Below, one piece after another: positions 19,386-28,145 of a DNA stretch of 64,000 bases. Made by a program: the position numbers and the translations under genes. The stretch lies in the NCBI RefSeq assembly GCF_016342275.1, contig NZ_JAEIOT010000004.1:496001-560000 (forward strand). Reading direction: 5' to 3'. The notes beneath the pieces were generated by a model, which was not told the origin of the DNA, did not search any database, and saw only the letters and a list, made by a program, of their open reading frames with translations. Position 1 is the first letter of the stretch; each line of letters starts with the position of its first letter. This stretch comes from Corynebacterium marambiense (lineage in GTDB: Bacteria > Actinomycetota > Actinomycetes > Mycobacteriales > Mycobacteriaceae).

Positions 19386-20996
19386 TCACCTGATCTCCCG
19401 CCGGGATGCAGCCCTGGTGCCGGTGAGGGTACACGCGACGCCGATGGCGACCAGCAGAGCGGTCTTCCACCCGGTTTCGGAGACATCGGTGCTGGTCGGG
19501 GTGTGGCTGAATACCGAGGCATCGATGATCCAGTCCGGTGCGTTGAACACGGGCCCGAAGATCCAGATCAGTGCGCAGACGATGAGCGGAAGCCAGGCGA
19601 GTGTCGCGAACCGGGGACTTGCTCCAACCAGCAGTAGCGCGATTCCGGTCAACGCTGCCGCGGGGCCGATCTGGGTGAGGAAACTCACGGTGATCGCCGT
19701 CGCCGTCTCCCCGGCGTCGTCGGCACCTGGGATCCCCCCGATGAGACCTCCAACTGTTCCGAGTACCACGAGGAGGATAACCGTCACCCAGCTTGACCGG
19801 GCGATGGACCGGTGCGGGGCTCCACGGGAGACACCACATGATCGGATCAGGTCCACTGTGCGGTGGTTCTCCTCCGACCTGAGGTGGAGCGATGTCTGGA
19901 TACCCGCGGCCCCGATCAGAATTCCGATCTGGGCCGCGCAGTAGGCGAAGAACGAAGGCACGATATCGCCGTTGCCGAAGATCGTCCCGACCCGTTCGGC
20001 CAGCGCCGTCTGGTGCCCGTCGATGGTGAGAGAATCGATCACGGTCTGGAGGAGTGAACACAGCACCACCGCGAACACCACGACCGGGATCAGCCAACCG
20101 ATCCTGGTGCCACGGTCGAGTACTCGGCGGAGTGCAACCAGGCTGTTCAGGCGGCGGGGCGCCTTCGGCTTGGGGTCTCCGAACGCGATCAGAGGCCTTC
20201 CGAACTCGCGGTGTTTCTCCACCGCCACGAGTCCGAGGCTACAGCCGAGACACAGGATCGCGAGGCCACCGAGGGCCGCCCAGTTGTTCGAGTCGTAGGG
20301 CGACGCAATCGCGCGCCAACCCAGTGGGCTGACCCAGTTGAGGTGCGGAACATCCCGACTGTCCGCCACCGCGCGGATGACGAATTGAACAGCGAGAGCT
20401 CCGAAGGCCGCACGGCGGAGGTTCGCGGGATCCCGGACGAAGAGTGTGCACGCGGCGGTCAGGAAAGCTGTTCCGAGGACGGACAGGAGGACGGTTGCGC
20501 CGAGAACCAGGGAGCCCTCCGGGGGAAGATCCCCGACAGCCGAGTTCGCGACGATCATCACGGCGCTGGTGCCCGCGCCGAGGAGCAGACCGCTGATTGC
20601 TGCCGTGGTCAGGGCAGCTGCGGGTACGGATCCGGGGCGAAGGCCCGCCGCACGGATCAACTCACCGGCCCCGGCCTGTTCCGGTCCCCTGAAGAGGCCG
20701 GTCACGAGCAGTACCGTCATTACTCCGGCGAGCAGCGTGAGGAGCGCTCCACCCTCGAGTGACACCAGCTGCCCGAGTGAACCACTCTCGGGTGCCCGAC
20801 CGTACATCGCCTCGATGACGGCATTGCCCCGGAAGGCATCGGCGGCGAGCTTCCTGGACGCCGGATCCGGGTACTGGTTGTCGTATCCGGGAGGCAGCGC
20901 GCCGATCAATCCCAGGAGCGGGACGATCCACAGCAGCAGAAAGCGGCGACGCAGCCGGAGATTGAATCTCGTCAGGGACAGTGTTTCGGTGATCAT
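19386..20996 (-). CDS. ABC-2-type exporter permease
   Basis: 536 residues with about 12 hydrophobic segments in two halves, like the large 'polyketide antibiotic exporter' permeases. It overlaps the upstream ATPase gene by ATGA (20993-20996), which indicates translational coupling and a two-component exporter. Together with the MerR regulator this is a drug- or metabolite-inducible efflux operon. The substrate cannot be inferred. Confidence 0.82.
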   Translation of the reverse strand: MITETLSLTRFNLRLRRRFLLLWIVPLLGLIGALPPGYDNQYPDPASRKLAADAFRGNAVIEAMYGRAPESGSLGQLVSLEGGALLTLLAGVMTVLLVTGLFRGPEQAGAGELIRAAGLRPGSVPAAALTTAAISGLLLGAGTSAVMIVANSAVGDLPPEGSLVLGATVLLSVLGTAFLTAACTLFVRDPANLRRAAFGALAVQFVIRAVADSRDVPHLNWVSPLGWRAIASPYDSNNWAALGGLAILCLGCSLGLVAVEKHREFGRPLIAFGDPKPKAPRRLNSLVALRRVLDRGTRIGWLIPVVVFAVVLCSLLQTVIDSLTIDGHQTALAERVGTIFGNGDIVPSFFAYCAAQIGILIGAAGIQTSLHLRSEENHRTVDLIRSCGVSRGAPHRSIARSSWVTVILLVVLGTVGGLIGGIPGADDAGETATAITVSFLTQIGPAAALTGIALLLVGASPRFATLAWLPLIVCALIWIFGPVFNAPDWIIDASVFSHTPTSTDVSETGWKTALLVAIGVACTLTGTRAASRREIR

Positions 20997-21871
20997 CGTT
21001 CCTCCGCGTAGTGGCTGAGGAAGATGTCCTCCAGTGATGCAGGCGTGCTCGTGATGTCGTGACCGCCGCTCTCGATGATCCGGTGGAGGAGTGCGGTGCT
21101 CTCCTCCCGGTCGACGGTCGCGGTCAAACGGGATCCCTCGGCGGTCACCGCCGCGAGAGAACGGAAGGTATCGGGTACTCCCCCGTCGAACTGTGCGGAG
21201 ACATGGTGGGCCGAAATCTGTTTCAGGTCGTCGACCCGGCCCCTCAGTACCACCCTGCCGGATTTAATCACTGTGACGGAATCGCAGAGCTTCTCCACCT
21301 CACTCATAATGTGACTGCTGAGCAGTACGGTCGCTCCCCTCTGCGCCTCCTTGGTGAGTTGTTCCCCGAAAACCTGTTCCATCAGTGGATCGAGCCCGGA
21401 TGTGGGCTCGTCGAGAATCAGGAGATCGGCGCCCGCTGACAGAGCGGCGACGAGGAGGATCTTACGCCGGTTGCCCGTGGAGTAGTCCCGGTTCCGGCGG
21501 TTGACATCGAGCTGGAAGGCCTCGATCAGCTCCTCCCGTCGCGCCTCATCCACACCTCCGCCCCGCAGCTTGGCCAGAAAGTGGATCGTCTCCGCTCCGG
21601 TGAGCTGCGGCCACAGGGTCACCTCGGCGGGGACGTACGCCACGCGGCGGAGTACCCCCGGGTCTGATCGTGGATCGCTCCCGAGGACCTGGATTCTCCC
21701 GGAATCGGGGTGCAGCAGTCCGAGCAGGATTCTGATCGTGGTTGATTTTCCGGCGCCGTTGGGCCCGAGGAAACCGTGGACGCTCCCCTCCCCCACCTCC
21801 AGGGTGAGTCCGTCGAGGGCGCGGACGGTGCCGAACGTTTTGGAGAGGCTCTCACAGAGCAGTGGTTTCAC
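20993..21871 (-). CDS. ABC exporter ATP-binding protein
   Basis: 292 residues. Walker A GPNGAGKSTT, Walker B LLILDEPTSGLDPL and an H-loop region (LLSSHIMSEVE) are present. The signature loop is unusual, reading STGNRRK where LSGGQ is expected, as in some DrrA/CcmA-like exporters. It starts with GTG at 21871, whose codon lies inside a parS-like site, and shares GTGA with the MerR stop. It pairs with the downstream permease. Confidence 0.88.
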   Translation of the reverse strand: MKPLLCESLSKTFGTVRALDGLTLEVGEGSVHGFLGPNGAGKSTTIRILLGLLHPDSGRIQVLGSDPRSDPGVLRRVAYVPAEVTLWPQLTGAETIHFLAKLRGGGVDEARREELIEAFQLDVNRRNRDYSTGNRRKILLVAALSAGADLLILDEPTSGLDPLMEQVFGEQLTKEAQRGATVLLSSHIMSEVEKLCDSVTVIKSGRVVLRGRVDDLKQISAHHVSAQFDGGVPDTFRSLAAVTAEGSRLTATVDREESTALLHRIIESGGHDITSTPASLEDIFLSHYAEER

Positions 21872-21879
21872 GTGAAACT
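21864..21879. promoter_or_regulatory. parS-like site 4 across a stop/start junction
   Basis: GGTTTCACGTGAAACT matches 14/16 and keeps the 12-bp core. It covers the stop of the MerR gene and the GTG start of the ABC ATPase gene. Confidence 0.7.
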
Positions 21880-22752
21880 CCCTTGTTTATCGAGCGGTTC
21901 TGGAGTGTGTGGGGTGTCATCGGGTTCGGGGCGGGAAGGGGCGATTTCCGCGATCCGGGTACACAGGCGGCGGATTCTCGCATCCACGTACCGTGCCTCT
22001 ACCGGGTCCGGGAAAGCGAGGAGTACGAGCTGCCGTGCGGGCTCCCGTTCAAGAGATCGGAGGTGCCGGGAAATGGCCTCTATGGTTCGCCGGTCACCGA
22101 TTGTCCGCAAAACGTCAATGAAGTGGTCGGCGGTTGCTTCGGCTGTTTCGGTGACCGCTTCGGGATCCAGCTGATGGATGCGGGCGAAACAGTTGATGTC
22201 GTCCCGGAATCCCTTCAACGCGGATTCGTCGAGTTCGGACACCGATTTGAACACGTCACCGGGTATCAGGCCGCGGTGGAGAAACAGCTGAATGAGTTGT
22301 TTCTCTCTTCGGATGAGTGCCATGGAACGCTCATCGTCCACCCCTGCGGTCAAACGAGCATAGAGGTCGTCGAGCTGGCTCGGCAGCGGAGGAATTAGGT
22401 CGAACTGGGATTCCGATGGTTCCCCGAGGCATCGGCCAGACAGTCCTGAGCGGAGATCCCGGAGGCGGTTCCGTTGGTTTTCCAGAGTCGCTATCTGCTG
22501 ATTGATGGCGTCTTCCGTGGCCTGGAGTTCCCGTGCTACATCGATACCGTCATCCGCGATGAGGTTCTGGATTGACGCGAGCGACAGACCCGATCTGCGC
22601 AGGTGACGTATCCTCTCGACCCTGATGAGATGTTCGAGGCCGTAGTCCCGGATGCCAGCCCCATCGGGTACGGGGAGCAGGCCTATCTGGTGGTAGTAGC
22701 GGATTGTCCGCACTGTTGTGTCGGTGTATTCGGCCAGCTCCTTCACTCTCAT
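21868..22752 (-). CDS. MerR family transcriptional regulator of the ABC exporter
   Basis: 294 residues. The N-terminal winged helix is typical of MerR (VKELAEYTDTTVRTIRYYHQIGLLP; ERIRHLRRSGLSLASIQNLI), followed by a dimerisation helix and a large C-terminal effector domain of about 170 residues without metal-binding Cys clusters. MerR activators twist promoters with long spacers, and the promoter just upstream has a 19-bp spacer with an inverted repeat. The gene leads the operon MerR-ATPase-permease, so it probably activates its own operon on binding a substrate. Confidence 0.88.
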   Translation of the reverse strand: MRVKELAEYTDTTVRTIRYYHQIGLLPVPDGAGIRDYGLEHLIRVERIRHLRRSGLSLASIQNLIADDGIDVARELQATEDAINQQIATLENQRNRLRDLRSGLSGRCLGEPSESQFDLIPPLPSQLDDLYARLTAGVDDERSMALIRREKQLIQLFLHRGLIPGDVFKSVSELDESALKGFRDDINCFARIHQLDPEAVTETAEATADHFIDVLRTIGDRRTIEAISRHLRSLEREPARQLVLLAFPDPVEARYVDARIRRLCTRIAEIAPSRPEPDDTPHTPEPLDKQGSFT

Positions 22753-22758
22753 GGCTCA

Positions 22759-22789
22759 ATGGAACACTGTGACGCTACGTCACTGTCAA
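22759..22789 (-). promoter_or_regulatory. MerR-type promoter/operator
   Basis: On the minus strand, TTGACA (22784-22789) and the weak -10 TTCCAT (22759-22764) are separated by 19 bp. The spacer holds the inverted repeat GTGACG-N3-CGTCAC (22769-22783). The predicted transcription start falls at or next to the ATG at 22752, so the mRNA may be leaderless. Confidence 0.65.
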
Positions 22790-22865
22790 GAGGCCGAGAA
22801 CAATGTGATGAAGCAGGCAGCACGTTAGATGGCGGTGGAGCAGGATGAGCTAAAAGAAAGCCCCA

Positions 22866-22881
22866 TGTTTCACGTGAAACA
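22866..22881. promoter_or_regulatory. parS: parS site 5, perfect
   Basis: A perfect 16/16 match inside a 28-bp perfect palindrome (22860-22887), so it might also terminate trp operon transcripts. It lies between trpA and the MerR promoter. Confidence 0.92.
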
Positions 22882-22901
22882 TGGGGCCCTCGGTGCTGGG
22901 T

Positions 22902-23741
22902 CTATCGCCGCGTTGCGGCTTTCATGCCCGCCGTGAAATCACGCAGCTCCCCGAGGAGAGCCGGGAGGTTGTCGACGGTCCGGGTATCCGGGGAGGTACC
23001 CACGCAGTGGTTCTCGATGATCCGCGTGATCGCCGAACCGGAGATTGCGCCGGCTGCACCTGCGTCGATGGCAGCCCGGACATGATCGGGAGTGGAAATG
23101 CCGAAGCCCAACAGGGCGGGTGCTCCACCAAATCTGCGCAGGTTCGCGACGACATCAGCCAGCCCGTCGGTACTCGAGGCAGTTTCGGTTCCGGTCACAC
23201 CCACGCGGGAGACTGCGTAGATGTATCCCCGGGAATGGGCCGCGACCCCGGCGAGTGTCCGCTCCGAAGCGTGGGGCGGGGCGATGAAGATTTGGTCTAT
23301 TCCAGCAGCCTCCGCATCGGCGGAGAACGCCGCCCCCTCCCGGACGGGAACGTCAGGGATGAGCACCGAGTCGGCGCCGGCTTCCGCGACAGCGGCATAG
23401 AATTCGCGGCTACCCCGGGCGAAGGGGACATTGCCGTAAATGAGCAGGCCAATGGGGAGGTCGGGCCAGGTGTCACGAACACGACGGATGATAGAGAATG
23501 CAGAGTCCACATCCACGCCGGCGTCGAGCGCACGGATGTGTGCCGCCTGGATCGTGGGGCCGTCGGCGACCGGGTCGGAGAACGGCACACCCAGTTCGAG
23601 GGCGTCCGCTCCGCCGTCGACGAGCGCACGGATGATCTCGAAGGAGGTCTCCGCGTCCGGATCGCCGAGCATCACGAAGGGGACGAAGGCTCCCTCTCCG
23701 GCGGCGGCGAGGCGCTGGAACAGTGCGGGATAGCGGCTCAT
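22902..23741 (-). CDS. trpA: Tryptophan synthase alpha chain
   Basis: 279 residues. It cleaves indole-3-glycerol phosphate to indole and glyceraldehyde 3-phosphate. The family motif [18 protein letters not shown] contains the catalytic Asp, the catalytic Glu lies in the [18 protein letters not shown] region, and VGVTGTE forms the phosphate loop. It is the last gene of the trp operon and overlaps trpB by ATGA. Confidence 0.96.
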   Translation of the reverse strand: MSRYPALFQRLAAAGEGAFVPFVMLGDPDAETSFEIIRALVDGGADALELGVPFSDPVADGPTIQAAHIRALDAGVDVDSAFSIIRRVRDTWPDLPIGLLIYGNVPFARGSREFYAAVAEAGADSVLIPDVPVREGAAFSADAEAAGIDQIFIAPPHASERTLAGVAAHSRGYIYAVSRVGVTGTETASSTDGLADVVANLRRFGGAPALLGFGISTPDHVRAAIDAGAAGAISGSAITRIIENHCVGTSPDTRTVDNLPALLGELRDFTAGMKAATRR

Positions 23742-25012
23742 CGGTTGTCCTCCATGACGAGTTCGGGGTGATCGGCGAGGGTACGGCGGACGTGATCGAC
23801 ATCCTTGTCCCCTCGTCCGGATAGTGAGACGAGAATCGTGATCTCCCGACCGTCCTCCTCGGCGGCTGCGGCACGCTTGAGGGCGTACGCGAGTGCATGG
23901 GAGGACTCCAGGGCGGGGATGATCCCCTCGTAGCGGCTGAGCATCTGTAATGCCTCCAGCGCTTCGGCATCGGTGATGCCGACGTAGGTGGCGCGACCCG
24001 ATTCATGTAGATATGCGTGCTGTGGGCCGACACCCGGGTAATCCAGTCCGGCGGAGATGGAGTAACTCTCCTCCACCTGACCGTCCGAGGTACGCATGAG
24101 GTACGAGCGTGCGCCGTGGAGAATACCGATCTTCCCGGCGTGGATCGGCGCGCCGTGACGTCCTGAATTGAGGCCCTCCCCCGCCGGCTCCACGCCGACG
24201 AGTTCCACGGAGGGTTCATCGATGAAGTCGGCGAACATTCCGATGGCGTTCGATCCGCCGCCGACGCAGGCCGTCACCACGTCCGGCAGCCCGCCGGTCC
24301 GTTCGAGCATCTGGGCCTTCGCCTCGGTGGAGATGATCCGGTGAAACTCACGGACGATCGTCGGGAAAGGATGGGGCCCGGCGGCGGTCCCGAGCAGGTA
24401 ATGCGACTCGTGGAACGTGGCGGTCCAGTCCCGCAATGCCTCGTTGACGGCGTCCTTGAGCGTGCCAGCCCCGGAAGTCACGGGAACGACCTTCGCGCCC
24501 ATCAGCTCCATCCGGTAGACGTTGGGCTGCTGGCGTCGGACATCCTCGGCACCCATGTAGATGACGCACTCGAGGTCGAGCAGGGCGCACGCGAGCGCCG
24601 TGGCCGTGCCGTGCTGGCCGGCACCGGTTTCCGCGATGATGCGGGTCTTGCCCATCCGCTTGGCCAGGAGCGCCTGGCCGATGACCTGATTGGTCTTGTG
24701 GGCACCACCGTGCACGAGATCCTCTCGTTTCAGGAAGATCCGCGCCAGGCCGCGCCCCTTACCCGCCAGCGGAAGGTTCGAGCATTCCGTCAGCGGAGTG
24801 GGGCGGCCGAGATAGTCGCGGAGATAGTCGGCGAGTTCCGTCCGGAACCCGGGGTCATCCATCGCGTCGACGAAGGCCTTCTCCAGCTGGTCGAGCGCCG
24901 GGATGAGGAGCTCGGGTACGTACTGTCCGCCGAACTGACCGAAATAGGCGGGCAGAATGGTCGCTCCCCCGGATGTGTCCGGAGTGGTCGAATCGTGATC
25001 GGGAGGGGTCAT
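23738..25012 (-). CDS. trpB: Tryptophan synthase beta chain
   Basis: 424 residues, a PLP enzyme that joins indole and serine. The PLP lysine lies in [15 protein letters not shown], and [17 protein letters not shown] and the phosphate-binding [10 protein letters not shown] are present. The start ATG 25012 ([12 protein letters not shown]) overlaps the trpCF stop by ATGA; longer in-frame translation would enter trpCF. Confidence 0.96.
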   Translation of the reverse strand: MTPPDHDSTTPDTSGGATILPAYFGQFGGQYVPELLIPALDQLEKAFVDAMDDPGFRTELADYLRDYLGRPTPLTECSNLPLAGKGRGLARIFLKREDLVHGGAHKTNQVIGQALLAKRMGKTRIIAETGAGQHGTATALACALLDLECVIYMGAEDVRRQQPNVYRMELMGAKVVPVTSGAGTLKDAVNEALRDWTATFHESHYLLGTAAGPHPFPTIVREFHRIISTEAKAQMLERTGGLPDVVTACVGGGSNAIGMFADFIDEPSVELVGVEPAGEGLNSGRHGAPIHAGKIGILHGARSYLMRTSDGQVEESYSISAGLDYPGVGPQHAYLHESGRATYVGITDAEALEALQMLSRYEGIIPALESSHALAYALKRAAAAEEDGREITILVSLSGRGDKDVDHVRRTLADHPELVMEDNR

Positions 25013-26475
25013 GACGCTACCGCCTGTTCGTTGTTGAAGGTTCGTATCATGGTGAATGCCTGCCCCAGTCGGGCGGTGTCCTTGTGGCCGGACCAGATAG
25101 CCGCATCCGGCCTGTATTCGAGTGCCGAATTCAGGTCGACTCCCGCGCAGCCGACGGTGAGGGCAGCGTTGAGATTTTCCACACCGATTCCCCCGGCAAG
25201 TAGTGAATGCCGCTTCACGGTCTCCGGGATCGTCGACCAGTCGAAGGATGTGCCGCTGCCCCCCGCACCGGAATCCAGGACGAATCGGTCGACGGGCGAG
25301 TCCCCGTCCACGAGTGCCGCGAGGGTGTCGGCAGCTCCGGGCGTCGACATGGAGAATGCACGCCACAGTTCCACGTGGGCGGGTAGCTCACCCCGGAGGC
25401 GTCGAACCAGTTCTGCTTCCTCTTCGACCGTACCGAGGGGGCAGTGGACCTGCACGGCTGCCACACCGTCGAGGCACAGGGCGTCGTAACCCGAGCTGCG
25501 CCGACTGACCGCGACGTATTTCAAACCGGGTTCGGCCGCGATAATCGCGGATGCGGTGGCGGCGTCCAGCGCGCGAGGTGATGCCTCTTCGAAGATGAGC
25601 CCACCGTAGACCGCACCGGCGGCCCGAGCGGCCTGGGCGGCATTCGGCGTCCTCAGTCCGCACACCTTGTTCGGACCGTAGACGAGCTCCCGCGCGGCAG
25701 TGTCGATGTCGGGTTGGCCGGTCAGTTGGGAGCCGACGAGGAACCCGTTGACATGCCGCCCTATACGACGGACGGTGGAGTTATCTCGGATTCCCGATTC
25801 AGCGATCAGGACGGCATTCTCCGGGGCGAGGGGCGCGAGTTCCGCGGAGCGGGAGAGATCGATGCTCAGATCGTGGAGGTTGCGGTGGTTGATCCCGATG
25901 ATTCTCGCACCGAGGTAGCGGGCACGCCGCATCTCCTCCTCGTCGACAACCTCGGTGAGGATATCGAGCCCGAGTCGGTGTGCTTCCTGCGCGAGGCGGG
26001 TGTAGGTCTCATCGTCGAGGACGGACAACATGAGGAGGATGGCGTCGGCCCCGAAATAGCGGGCTGCGTGGATCTGTACTTCGTCGATGATGAAGTCCTT
26101 GCACAGGACCGGCAGGTGCGTGGACATTGCCACGGTGGCGAGGTGGTCGTAGTCACCGCCGAACCTGTCAGGCTCACAGAGAACGGAGATGCCTGAGGCG
26201 TAGCGGGAGTAGATCCGCGCGATGTCACCGGGCTGGTAGTGCTCACGGATGAGCCCCAGTGACGGAGAGGCGGACTTGCACTCCATGATGAAACGGTTCA
26301 CTCCCCTACCTCGGCCGGGTAGGTCCCCACCGAGGCTCGCGAAGAGACTACGCCTTGAGCGGGGCAGTGCCTCCGGGTTCACGTGGCTGATGCGGTGGCG
26401 GATGCCCTCGAGGTGCCCCCTGCGGGCGGTGACTATCCCCTCGAGGACCGTCGGCATCGAATGGGCGTCAGGCAT
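25009..26475 (-). CDS. trpCF: Bifunctional indole-3-glycerol-phosphate synthase / phosphoribosylanthranilate isomerase
   Basis: 488 residues with TrpC at about 1-260 ([17 protein letters not shown], then [11 protein letters not shown] and [13 protein letters not shown]) and TrpF at about 265-488 ([19 protein letters not shown]). It catalyses two successive steps of tryptophan synthesis, as in the enterobacterial and corynebacterial fused enzymes. The start at ATG 26475 has GAGGAGG upstream and overlaps trpD by 8 bp. Confidence 0.95.
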   Translation of the reverse strand: MPDAHSMPTVLEGIVTARRGHLEGIRHRISHVNPEALPRSRRSLFASLGGDLPGRGRGVNRFIMECKSASPSLGLIREHYQPGDIARIYSRYASGISVLCEPDRFGGDYDHLATVAMSTHLPVLCKDFIIDEVQIHAARYFGADAILLMLSVLDDETYTRLAQEAHRLGLDILTEVVDEEEMRRARYLGARIIGINHRNLHDLSIDLSRSAELAPLAPENAVLIAESGIRDNSTVRRIGRHVNGFLVGSQLTGQPDIDTAARELVYGPNKVCGLRTPNAAQAARAAGAVYGGLIFEEASPRALDAATASAIIAAEPGLKYVAVSRRSSGYDALCLDGVAAVQVHCPLGTVEEEAELVRRLRGELPAHVELWRAFSMSTPGAADTLAALVDGDSPVDRFVLDSGAGGSGTSFDWSTIPETVKRHSLLAGGIGVENLNAALTVGCAGVDLNSALEYRPDAAIWSGHKDTARLGQAFTMIRTFNNEQAVAS

Positions 26476-27490
26476 AGTACGCCTCCTCGTGAGTCGCGAG
26501 CCAGGTCTCCACCGTCTTGTCGGCGAGAAGCTGCTTCGCCCTCGCCACACCGTCGGCGATGGTGTCCGTGTCACCGTTGAGGTAGAACAGCGCACCGGCG
26601 TTGACGGCGATCGCGTCTAGGTGAGCCTCGGGACCGGTGCCAGCAAAGGTGGCCCTGATGTGTCCCGCGTTTTCTTCGCCGTCACCTCCCACAAGATCCT
26701 CCAGCGGGTGCGTGCGAACCCCGAGGCCCTCTGGGGTGAGTTCGTGGGAGGTCACGGAGCCGTCGCGCAGCTCCCAGACGGTGGTGGGGCCGTGGACGGC
26801 GATCTCATCGGTCCCCGACCCGTGGACGACCAGCGCCCGGCTGCGGCCGAGCTCGCGCATCACCTCGATGATCGCTGGGCCGAGTTCGGGACGGGCGATG
26901 CCCATCAGCTGAAGGTGCGGCTTAGCTGGGTTGAGCAGTGGACCCAGAATGTTAAAAATCGTGGGTACCTTCAGCTCCTTCCGTACGGGCATCACGTGGG
27001 CGATCGCCGGGTGATACGCCGGTGCGAAGAGGAAGGTGAAGTTGGAGGCCCGGAGTTGGCGCTCCGCGCGCTCGGGATCGAGGTCCAGGGGGATGTTCAG
27101 GGCCTCGAGAACGTCGGCGGAACCGGATCGCGAGCTGACGGAACGGTTACCATGTTTGACCATCGTCACTCCCCCGGCTGCGGCGACGAGAGCCGCGGCG
27201 GTCGAGATGTTGATGGTGTTTGCTCCGTCGCCTCCCGTACCGCAGGAATCCATGACGCCTTCTCCGCTGATGGGGAAGGGACGGGCCGCACTGATGAAGG
27301 CCTGAGCGGCTCCGGCGATGTCGGCGGCGGTCTCCCCGCGGGTGCGCAGAGTCGCCAGGAGTGCGGCGATCTGGGTGGCCGAGTAGGACCCGGTCGTCAG
27401 CGGATCGAAGACGGCACGTGCTTCGTCAACCGACGGCTCGCGGTTGTCCAGGTAGGCGGTGAGTAGCGTGCCGGGGTCAGTGTGCGTCAT
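26468..27490 (-). CDS. trpD: Anthranilate phosphoribosyltransferase
   Basis: 340 residues. It has the PRPP-binding DSCGTGGDGANTINIS motif, KHGNRSVSSRSGSADVLEAL and the metal/diphosphate region typical of TrpD. The start ATG 27490 (MTHTDPGTLL) gives normal family length. It overlaps trpG by 14 bp, typical of tight coupling in this operon. Confidence 0.95.
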   Translation of the reverse strand: MTHTDPGTLLTAYLDNREPSVDEARAVFDPLTTGSYSATQIAALLATLRTRGETAADIAGAAQAFISAARPFPISGEGVMDSCGTGGDGANTINISTAAALVAAAGGVTMVKHGNRSVSSRSGSADVLEALNIPLDLDPERAERQLRASNFTFLFAPAYHPAIAHVMPVRKELKVPTIFNILGPLLNPAKPHLQLMGIARPELGPAIIEVMRELGRSRALVVHGSGTDEIAVHGPTTVWELRDGSVTSHELTPEGLGVRTHPLEDLVGGDGEENAGHIRATFAGTGPEAHLDAIAVNAGALFYLNGDTDTIADGVARAKQLLADKTVETWLATHEEAYYA

Positions 27491-28145
27491 CGTTGATTCC
27501 TTCTCGGGTCTTGGTGAGCAGCGTCTCGACGCTGCGGGTGAGGATGTGGGGGCCGGAGGGACTGAGTACCGACTCGGGGTGGAACTGCAGCCCGAGGGCG
27601 GTCCCGTCGGTGGTTCGTGCGGCCATTGTGACCTCCCCGATCTCGGAGTCGCAGGTCGCCAGGGACACCATGCCCTCCGGGATCGTGGTGCAGCCGAGTG
27701 AGTGGTATCGGGCGATGGGGACCTTGCGTCCGGTGACACCGGGAAGGTCCGGTCCCGCGTCGACGGTGAGACCGCGGAACACGGGACTGTCGAGGCCCTC
27801 GTCCGTCAGGGTCATCAGGTCCGACGTGCCGTGGACGGGTCCGCAGGGCTCGACCCTGCCCCCGTGGTGGTCCAGGAGGGCCTGGAATCCCAGGCAGATC
27901 CCGAGGAGCGGAATCCGCCCCAGAACGGCGTCGATCAGCTCCATCATCGTGCCCGCGTCACGGGGATGCCCGGGCCCGGGTGACAGGCAGATCAGGTCGG
28001 GGTCACTGTCGAGGATGGTGGCCACGGGCACGGTGTTCCGGTAGACGGTGCAGTCGAATCCGGCGACGGCGAAGGCGTCGACCAGGTTGTAGACGAAGGA
28101 GTCCTGGTTGTCGATGAGGACGATGTGGGGTTGCGTGTCAGTCAC
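27477..28145 (-). CDS. trpG: Anthranilate synthase glutamine amidotransferase component
   Basis: 222 residues, a class I glutamine amidotransferase. The nucleophile Cys lies in GICLGFQALL, the catalytic His-x-Glu in LQFHPESVLS, and the oxyanion loop in LSPGPGHP. It supplies ammonia to TrpE. Its GTG start overlaps the trpE stop (GTGA). Confidence 0.95.
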   Translation of the reverse strand: MTDTQPHIVLIDNQDSFVYNLVDAFAVAGFDCTVYRNTVPVATILDSDPDLICLSPGPGHPRDAGTMMELIDAVLGRIPLLGICLGFQALLDHHGGRVEPCGPVHGTSDLMTLTDEGLDSPVFRGLTVDAGPDLPGVTGRKVPIARYHSLGCTTIPEGMVSLATCDSEIGEVTMAARTTDGTALGLQFHPESVLSPSGPHILTRSVETLLTKTREGINDDAH

